DNA from: Gemmatimonadota bacterium
GTDB lineage: Bacteria; Latescibacterota; UBA2968; UBA8231
Assembly: GCA_018673255.1 (NCBI GenBank)
Contig: JABHDC010000057.1
Span: 1 to 9,926 of the forward strand
Reading direction: 5' to 3'
Length of the DNA stretch: 9,926 nt
The notes under the pieces were generated by a model that was not told where the DNA came from, made no database searches, and worked only from the letters and a program-made list of their open reading frames with translations. Position numbers and translations under genes: made by a program. This document shows positions 5,918 to 9,926 of this stretch, in pieces; within the stretch, counting starts at the first letter, position 1; each line of letters opens with the position of its first letter.

Positions 5918-6367
5918 TCAGTTCGCCATCTGCTCGAGTTCACGCATGAAATCGCTGCGATCCTTGAACTGCCGGTAAACGGATGCATAACGCACGTAGG
6001 CCACGTCATTGAGGTCCTTGAGGGCCTCCATCATCAACTCGCCGATCTGCTTGCTGGGCACCTCTCGCTCGGCCAGATTGCTCAGATCCGACTCGACCTG
6101 GTCGATGAGTTCTTCCATGCGTTCGGCAGAGACCGTCGTCTTGTAGCAGGCAAGTTCGATCTTCTTCTGAAGCTTGGCTCGATCGAAGGGCTCGCGACTG
6201 CCGTCCCGCTTGATGACGGTCAGGGGCGCATGCTCAATGTATTCATAGGTCGTAAACCGATTGGAGCAGTTCGTACACTCGCGTCGGCGGCGAATCGCCT
6301 GACCGTCTCGACAGGATCGTGAATCGACGACCCGGTCATCCTGGTGGTTGCAGAAAGGGCAACGCAT
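5918..6367 (-). CDS. nrdR: Transcriptional repressor NrdR
   Basis: A 149-residue repressor of ribonucleotide reductase genes that binds paired NrdR boxes according to ATP/dATP status. The N-terminus MRCPFC with Cys3, Cys6, Cys31 and Cys34 is the conserved zinc ribbon. It is followed by the basic DNA-contacting stretch IRRRREC and the RFTTYE motif, then the ATP-cone domain (about 49-139, beginning VIKRDGSREPFD). Length is normal for the family. The start at 6367 is chosen because MRCPFC is the near-universal NrdR N-terminus; a 51-residue in-frame extension to 6520 shows no similarity. The nearest Shine-Dalgarno, GGAGG at 6385-6381, is 13 bases from the ATG, longer than usual. Its target nrdJ lies downstream on the same strand but behind a terminator and with its own promoter, so the two are neighbours rather than one tight operon. 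Confidence 0.97.
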   Translation of the reverse strand: MRCPFCNHQDDRVVDSRSCRDGQAIRRRRECTNCSNRFTTYEYIEHAPLTVIKRDGSREPFDRAKLQKKIELACYKTTVSAERMEELIDQVESDLSNLAEREVPSKQIGELMMEALKDLNDVAYVRYASVYRQFKDRSDFMRELEQMAN

Positions 6368-6392
6368 TTGTCGTACCCGACCTCCGGTGAGG

Positions 6393-6428
6393 AGCGATGT
6401 AGCCATCGCTTGAGGGCGAAATATTATC
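6393..6428 (-). promoter_or_regulatory. Possible nrdR promoter (-10) and leader hairpin
   Basis: On the minus strand GATAAT (6428-6423) resembles a -10 box; no convincing -35 is seen at 16-18 bases. Just downstream, AGCGATG (6410-6404) and CATCGCT (6399-6393) form a perfect 7-base-pair hairpin with a 4-base loop, ahead of the Shine-Dalgarno. The -10 lies inside an imperfect palindrome (GCGA, AATATT, TCGC, about 6417-6430). No good NrdR box was found here. Confidence 0.35.
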
Positions 6429-6696
6429 GCGGCGGACCACCCGGGACATACCAACGACCAAGTGGAACCAGATTTCTCAGGGGGAGGAATTAGGACCAGG
6501 GAGTGCTGCGGACACGACAACAGGGGGGATGGCTCCGGTGCAGCAGATCGACGCGGTCCGCACTGGCCGACCCCACCGGAAGCTGACTTAAGTTAGTGAA
6601 AACAGCTAGATATGGCAACAAACGTCAGTTGGTTCGGCAATCGACTGGCGCTGATTCGCGTGTAATTAACCATCTCGCAACCTGTGGACAGCCACG
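6429..6696. other. Intergenic stretch without recognised gene
   Basis: Between the nrdR promoter region and the tonB terminator I see no convincing coding sequence, tRNA or small RNA. The part from about 6585 to 6680 is visibly more AT-rich than its surroundings (for example around TTAAGTTAG and TGTAATTAAC), so an undetected promoter or small RNA is possible. The open frames that cross it lack family similarity and a good ribosome site. Confidence 0.5.
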
Positions 6697-6747
6697 AAAA
6701 TGGCGCCAACATCCATCGCCCCGGTTTGGGGTGGACGCTGGCGCCAT
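6697..6747 (-). terminator. Long hairpin terminator of the tonB operon
   Basis: ATGGCGCCA (6700-6708) and TGGCGCCAT (6739-6747) form a 9-base-pair stem. After a small internal loop it continues with TCCA/TGGA and, past a 3-base bulge, CCCC/GGGG, closing on GGTTT. On the minus strand the stem is followed by a run of four U then CG, 63 bases past the TonB stop. The short U-tract is modest, but the stem is very stable. Confidence 0.68.
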
Positions 6748-6809
6748 AGGCTCTCCGACAACGCGGGTCCCGAAGGAACTCTGGTCAGGCTCAGATCAGT
6801 TGATCGGAC

Positions 6810-7484
6810 TCAGTTCAACTGGAACCTGAAGGGCAGCATGACCCAGACCTTGACTGGCTTGTCATTCTGGATCGCCGGACTGAAGGTCCACTGGGCAGCC
6901 GCCTTCTTGGCCGCCGCGTGGAACACCTCATTGCCGATCACACGCCCGATCGCCTCAACCTTGCCCTCGCGGTTCACGAGGACCTCCACCTGGACTGTGC
7001 CGGTAATCCCGGCCTTCCTGGCGATCTCAGGATACACGGGCACGACCTCGGACTGGGGCACGGGCTGCTTCTCCACGCGCCAGATCTCGACGATCTCTTC
7101 CTCTTCCTCCTCCATCTCAACTTCCTGATAGAGTTCCTCCAGCGGAGGCGGTGGCGCCAGATCATCGAGGCCGAAATCCAGATCGGTCTCCATGATTGTC
7201 GCGTCTTCGGGAATGTCGTCCGAATCAGAAGCGATCGGCACGACCGGACGAGGCGGTGGTGGCGGACGCCGCTCCTGCCGGGTCTCCGGAACGTCCTCGA
7301 TCTGAATAATGACCGGGGCATCCGACTTCTCATAGGCATCGGCCTCAAAACTTGGAAACAGAGCGACCATCGCCACGTGAAACACGAAGGATCCACCGAA
7401 GCAAGCCCAGAAGGTCTTGCCATACGTACGGCGTAGATCGGCCTCTGCCGTCTTCAGGCGAGGCATGTCGGCAGGACGATTCAT
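6810..7484 (-). CDS. tonB: TonB-family energy transducer
   Basis: A 224-residue inner-membrane protein that would span the periplasm and pass proton-motive energy from ExbB/ExbD to outer-membrane receptors. A basic cytoplasmic segment precedes one membrane helix at about 25-44, with His36 inside it as in E. coli TonB. A linker of about 100 residues follows, with Pro-rich blocks at 73-83 and 110-114 and strongly acidic stretches, including six Glu at 125-130. The C-terminal TonB domain runs from about 148 to 222: YPEIARKAGITGTVQVEVLV, then GKVEAIGRV and AAAQWTFSPAIQNDKPVKVW. The usual Lys-Pro/Glu-Pro repeats are absent. The ATG (7484) shares its A with the TGA of the preceding exbD, so translation is coupled. 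It is the last gene of the operon. The receptor partners are not in the window. Confidence 0.9.
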   Translation of the reverse strand: MNRPADMPRLKTAEADLRRTYGKTFWACFGGSFVFHVAMVALFPSFEADAYEKSDAPVIIQIEDVPETRQERRPPPPPRPVVPIASDSDDIPEDATIMETDLDFGLDDLAPPPPLEELYQEVEMEEEEEEIVEIWRVEKQPVPQSEVVPVYPEIARKAGITGTVQVEVLVNREGKVEAIGRVIGNEVFHAAAKKAAAQWTFSPAIQNDKPVKVWVMLPFRFQLN

Positions 7485-7900
7485 CAGAAGGTCCCCCGTT
7501 CACGGTCAGTGGCGAAGTTGACCCGCAAGGCCTCCACCATCCGCAGTTCCTGGATCACATCCGAGACCAGGCCAAAAGAGGCTCGGCCATCTCCCTTCAC
7601 GGAGATGATGAGCCGCGGATTGGCAGTGATCTTGGCATGGATCAGCGGCCCGACCTGGTCAAGACTCACGACCCCGTCATCGATGCTGACGGCGCCATTT
7701 GCGCCGACCCAGATACTGGTCACGTGGCGTCGCATCTCCAGCTTCTCAATCTTCTCCGCCTCCGGCAATTTGACCGGGATTCCCCGGAATCGCACAAAAA
7801 CAGTGGAGACCATGAAGAAGACGAGGAGCAGGAAGGCGATATCGGCCATCGACGCAGTCGGTACCGTAGCGCCAACACGAGATTTTCGTGAAAATCTCAT
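7484..7900 (-). CDS. exbD: ExbD-type biopolymer transport protein, second copy
   Basis: A 138-residue ExbD/TolR-family protein, an ion-channel subunit working with ExbB. A short basic N-terminus is followed by TASMADIAFLLLVFFMVSTV, whose single membrane helix begins near residue 18. Asp20 is the conserved membrane Asp that carries protons. The periplasmic domain (about 45-130) has the ExbD pattern LPEAEK, then IISVKGDGRASFGLVSDVI. A good GGGAGG lies six bases before the ATG, inside the end of the first exbD; the intergenic gap is 2 bases. It overlaps tonB by one base. It differs clearly from the first copy outside the membrane motif, so the pair is an old duplication and may form a mixed dimer. 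Confidence 0.92.
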   Translation of the reverse strand: MRFSRKSRVGATVPTASMADIAFLLLVFFMVSTVFVRFRGIPVKLPEAEKIEKLEMRRHVTSIWVGANGAVSIDDGVVSLDQVGPLIHAKITANPRLIISVKGDGRASFGLVSDVIQELRMVEALRVNFATDRERGTF

Positions 7901-7902
7901 CT

Positions 7903-8322
7903 TCAGCCTCCCTCGGGTTCAGCGATCGAGATACGGGTCGCGCCGGCGAGTTTCAGCTCATCGAGGACATCGACAAACATCCGGTAGGTCGATTGACGCT
8001 GTGCCTTGAGCGAGACGATCAGATTCTCATTCGCCGCCAGCCGCTGCTCGATACTCGTGCGCAGGTTGGCAAGAGCCACACTCGTCAATTGGTCGTTTTC
8101 GAAGAACGCAATCTGGTCTTCGGCATTGATCCAGACATTACAGATGTTCTTCTGACGCACTTCCTTTGTTTCCGCTACCGGGGGCAGGTGCAAGGAGAGG
8201 CCCTTGTCCTGGTTCATCGTCGTCGACACGAGGAAGAACACGATGAGGAGGAAAGCGATGTCCGCCATCGACGAAGTCGGGATCTCTGGCGGTACTCGAT
8301 TCCCACGCTTGCGAAGGTTCAC
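7903..8322 (-). CDS. exbD: ExbD-type biopolymer transport protein, first copy
   Basis: A 139-residue ExbD/TolR-family protein. The basic start (RKRGNR) precedes TSSMADIAFLLIVFFLVSTT, with Asp21 as the conserved proton-carrying residue at the head of the only membrane helix. The periplasmic part contains LHLPPVAETKE and a C-terminal LIVSLKAQRQSTYRMFVDVL segment typical of the fold. It begins with GTG at 8322, three bases after the exbB stop, with AGGAG about nine bases upstream. It should assemble with the ExbB pentamer; with a second exbD adjacent, it could pair with itself or with that copy. Confidence 0.92.
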   Translation of the reverse strand: MNLRKRGNRVPPEIPTSSMADIAFLLIVFFLVSTTMNQDKGLSLHLPPVAETKEVRQKNICNVWINAEDQIAFFENDQLTSVALANLRTSIEQRLAANENLIVSLKAQRQSTYRMFVDVLDELKLAGATRISIAEPEGG

Positions 8323-8325
8323 GCG

Positions 8326-8952
8326 TTAGGACTCCTGGCCCTTCAACTCGATCTCCGTCAGAACATCGATGAAGCCCGCCGTGTGCTGCTGCATGTCGGC
8401 GATGATCTTGTCGATTCTGGAGGCGAAGAAGTTGTAGCAGAATTGGATCAGGATGCCGACCACGAGGCCGGCGGCCGTCGTGATCAAGGCCTCAGAGATA
8501 CCACCGGCAACCATCGACGGTTCCACATCGCCGGCAATCTTGATCGCCTGGAAGGCGTTGATCATACCTGAGACCGTCCCCAGGAAACCGACCATCGGTG
8601 CCAGATTGGCCACTGTCGAGAGCCACACCATGCCGCGCTCGAGATAAGCCATCTCGACGGCACCGGCGTTCTCAATCGCCTTCTCCACATTGTCGACGCC
8701 ACGATGGATTCGCAGGAGGCCCGCGTGAATCACCGAGGCAACAGGGCCACGGGTCTCTGAACAGAGCTCGGCGGCCGCTTTGGCGCCGCCACTGGACCGC
8801 AGCGCTTCCTCCAGCTGCTGGAAGAAGGACTCCCCATCGATCGCCGCCTTCGACAGGCTGATCAGTCGCTCGATGGCGATCGCGACACCGAAAATCAGAA
8901 GGAAGGCCAGCGGCCACATCGCCCAGCCGCCGTCATTGAACAATTGAACCAT
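8326..8952 (-). CDS. exbB: ExbB/TolQ/MotA-family proton channel protein
   Basis: A 208-residue inner-membrane channel subunit; ExbB pentamers enclose ExbD helices and convert proton flow into motion. Three membrane segments are visible: about 10-28 (WAMWPLAFLLIFGVAIAIER), 108-135 (around LAPMVGFLGTVSGMINAF) and 148-175 (around ISEALITTAAGLVVGILIQF), with a large cytoplasmic loop at about 30-107. The conserved polar residues Thr126, Glu154 and Thr158/Thr159 line the expected channel. The length is that of the short ExbB class. The ATG at 8952 has GAGAGG six bases upstream. The TPR gene ends 47 bases before it, and the exbD gene follows three bases after its stop. TolQ is an alternative name, but tonB in the operon favours ExbB. 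Confidence 0.92.
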   Translation of the reverse strand: MVQLFNDGGWAMWPLAFLLIFGVAIAIERLISLSKAAIDGESFFQQLEEALRSSGGAKAAAELCSETRGPVASVIHAGLLRIHRGVDNVEKAIENAGAVEMAYLERGMVWLSTVANLAPMVGFLGTVSGMINAFQAIKIAGDVEPSMVAGGISEALITTAAGLVVGILIQFCYNFFASRIDKIIADMQQHTAGFIDVLTEIELKGQES

Positions 8953-8999
8953 GGTTGCCTCTCAGTGCGTGTGAACGTTTTCGTCTTGTCGCTAAAAGT

Positions 9000-9926
9000 T
9001 CAGGTACCGCCACCATCCGTCGAGCTATTGCCGAAGAACTCGCGGCGCAATTTCTCTTCTTCCGTCTCGGGCGGATGGATCTGCCAGATCCGCTGTTGGG
9101 CCACAGCCTCCCAATTCGGATCGATCCTGGCCAGTTCGAAACTGGCGACAGCGTCATCCTCTTTTCCAGCCTCGTAGAGCAGGTCGCCCCGCAGAATCAG
9201 CAGATGGGCATGGCTGGCACTGCGTTTGAGCCCTCGGTCGATCCACCGCATCGCGGCATCGACATCCTGAGCCTGGATGTGGAATTGCACGAGCGTCGCC
9301 ACATTCTCCAGATCGTCCGGCTGCACCCGCGCCATACCTTCCAGTCCAACCAGGCGAATCTTGTCATCGCTGTGACGCTCACCGATCTCCGACATGCGCA
9401 GGAAATGGGAATAACGTCCGGATGAATCGGCGACGGTGAGTTTCCGCAGAGATTTGAAGGCCGCACGGAAATCCCCTGTCTCCAACTGCAGATCGACCAT
9501 CTTTCGCAGTGTCTCGATCTGCCCCACGCCCGCATCGCCTCCCAGCATCCGCTTGCGCCAGGCCAGCGAAGACTTGGCGTCACCAAGATCACTGTAGAGT
9601 ACGGCGATCAACTCGACCAGTTCTGCCCGGGCCGCCTTGCCCATCGCCTTGTGATCGGCGAGACGTTCATAGTGAGCGAGGGCTTCCTGCGGCTGCGACT
9701 GGCGTCGGTGGAGATCTCCCAGAGTCCGCTCGTAACCGAGCAGGCGAGGATCATTTGGCCGCTTCACCTGCAGGCGATGGAGGAACACCCAGGCACTGTC
9801 AGGCTTGGATTCACCGGCATAGATCTGATAGAGCGAAAGTGCCGTATTGGCGTGACTCGAATCGACCTGGGAAGCCTGTAGAAAGGCTGCCTTGGCCCCA
9901 TTCTGATCACTGAGCCCCAGATAGGC
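9000..9926 (-). CDS. Tetratricopeptide-repeat protein (partial, 5' end outside window)
   Basis: The frame is open from the stop at 9002-9000 to the right edge, giving 308 residues with the N-terminus missing. A GTG at 9788 is not the true start: the 46 codons before it are in frame, free of stops, and continue the same helical-repeat pattern (AYLGLSDQNGAKAAFLQASQ, then ALSLYQIYAGESKPDSAWVF). Repeats of about 34 residues with the TPR rhythm run through most of the protein, for example LGDLHRRQSQPQEALAHYER and ILRGDLLYEAGKEDDAVASF. The C-terminal 30 residues are charged and end in a Gly-rich tail. No enzyme motif is seen. It is the upstream neighbour of exbB, so it probably belongs to the TonB system as a protein-binding scaffold; localisation cannot be judged without the N-terminus. 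Confidence 0.88.
   Translation of the reverse strand, partial: AYLGLSDQNGAKAAFLQASQVDSSHANTALSLYQIYAGESKPDSAWVFLHRLQVKRPNDPRLLGYERTLGDLHRRQSQPQEALAHYERLADHKAMGKAARAELVELIAVLYSDLGDAKSSLAWRKRMLGGDAGVGQIETLRKMVDLQLETGDFRAAFKSLRKLTVADSSGRYSHFLRMSEIGERHSDDKIRLVGLEGMARVQPDDLENVATLVQFHIQAQDVDAAMRWIDRGLKRSASHAHLLILRGDLLYEAGKEDDAVASFELARIDPNWEAVAQQRIWQIHPPETEEEKLRREFFGNSSTDGGGT

Noticed and set aside
6368..6520. 51-residue N-terminal extension of NrdR
   Set aside because: MRCPFC is the conserved NrdR start; the extension lacks similarity and crosses the likely promoter and leader hairpin.
6596..6829. 77-codon plus-strand frame
   Set aside because: It crosses the tonB terminator hairpin and the end of tonB, has no ribosome site and no recognisable sequence.
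1..9926. CRISPR arrays, insertion sequences, tRNA or rRNA genes
   Set aside because: No regularly spaced repeats, transposase-like frames with terminal repeats, or RNA gene signatures were seen.

Overview
The window looks like a chromosomal housekeeping region of a GC-rich diderm (Gram-negative-type) bacterium. Evidence for a diderm is a TonB/ExbB/ExbD energy-transduction operon and the start of a lipoprotein gene. DNA synthesis depends on a cobalamin-dependent (class II) ribonucleotide reductase with its NrdR repressor. Gene order and protein style would fit a lineage of the FCB group or a deltaproteobacterium-like phylum, but I cannot place it more precisely from sequence alone. No tRNA, rRNA, insertion sequence, prophage or CRISPR array was seen.

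Layout, left to right. (1) Positions 1-1063, minus strand: a tyrosine-recombinase (XerC/D-like) protein that has lost most catalytic residues, including the tyrosine. Its stop codon overlaps the ATG of a lipoprotein gene that runs off the left edge. (2) Positions 1064-1361: an intergenic region between divergent genes, with a compact cluster of palindromes and a direct repeat, and a good sigma-70 type promoter facing right. (3) Positions 1362-2948, plus strand: type I methionine aminopeptidase (map), then a PhnP-like metallo-beta-lactamase-fold hydrolase 12 bases later. A bidirectional terminator follows at about 3002-3036. (4) Positions 3115-6367, minus strand: nrdR (upstream) and nrdJ (downstream), separated by 388 bases. 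This gap holds a strong nrdR terminator, a separate sigma-70 type promoter for nrdJ, two NrdR boxes, and a leader of about 190 nt with mutually exclusive hairpins ending at the nrdJ Shine-Dalgarno. (5) Positions 6810-9926, minus strand: a compact operon in the order TPR protein (5' end outside the window), ExbB, ExbD, ExbD, TonB, closed by a long hairpin terminator at 6697-6747.

How the genes work together. NrdR senses ATP/dATP and should repress nrdJ through the two boxes. The leader hairpins suggest a possible second, RNA-level layer of control. ExbB with two different ExbD proteins would use the proton-motive force to drive the TonB protein, which energises outer-membrane receptors; the TPR protein probably acts as a periplasmic or scaffold partner. 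Map removes N-terminal methionines; the linked MBL hydrolase has no known substrate here.

The least ordinary observations are the catalytically stripped recombinase translationally coupled to a lipoprotein, the operator-like repeats ahead of it, and the switch-like leader of nrdJ.
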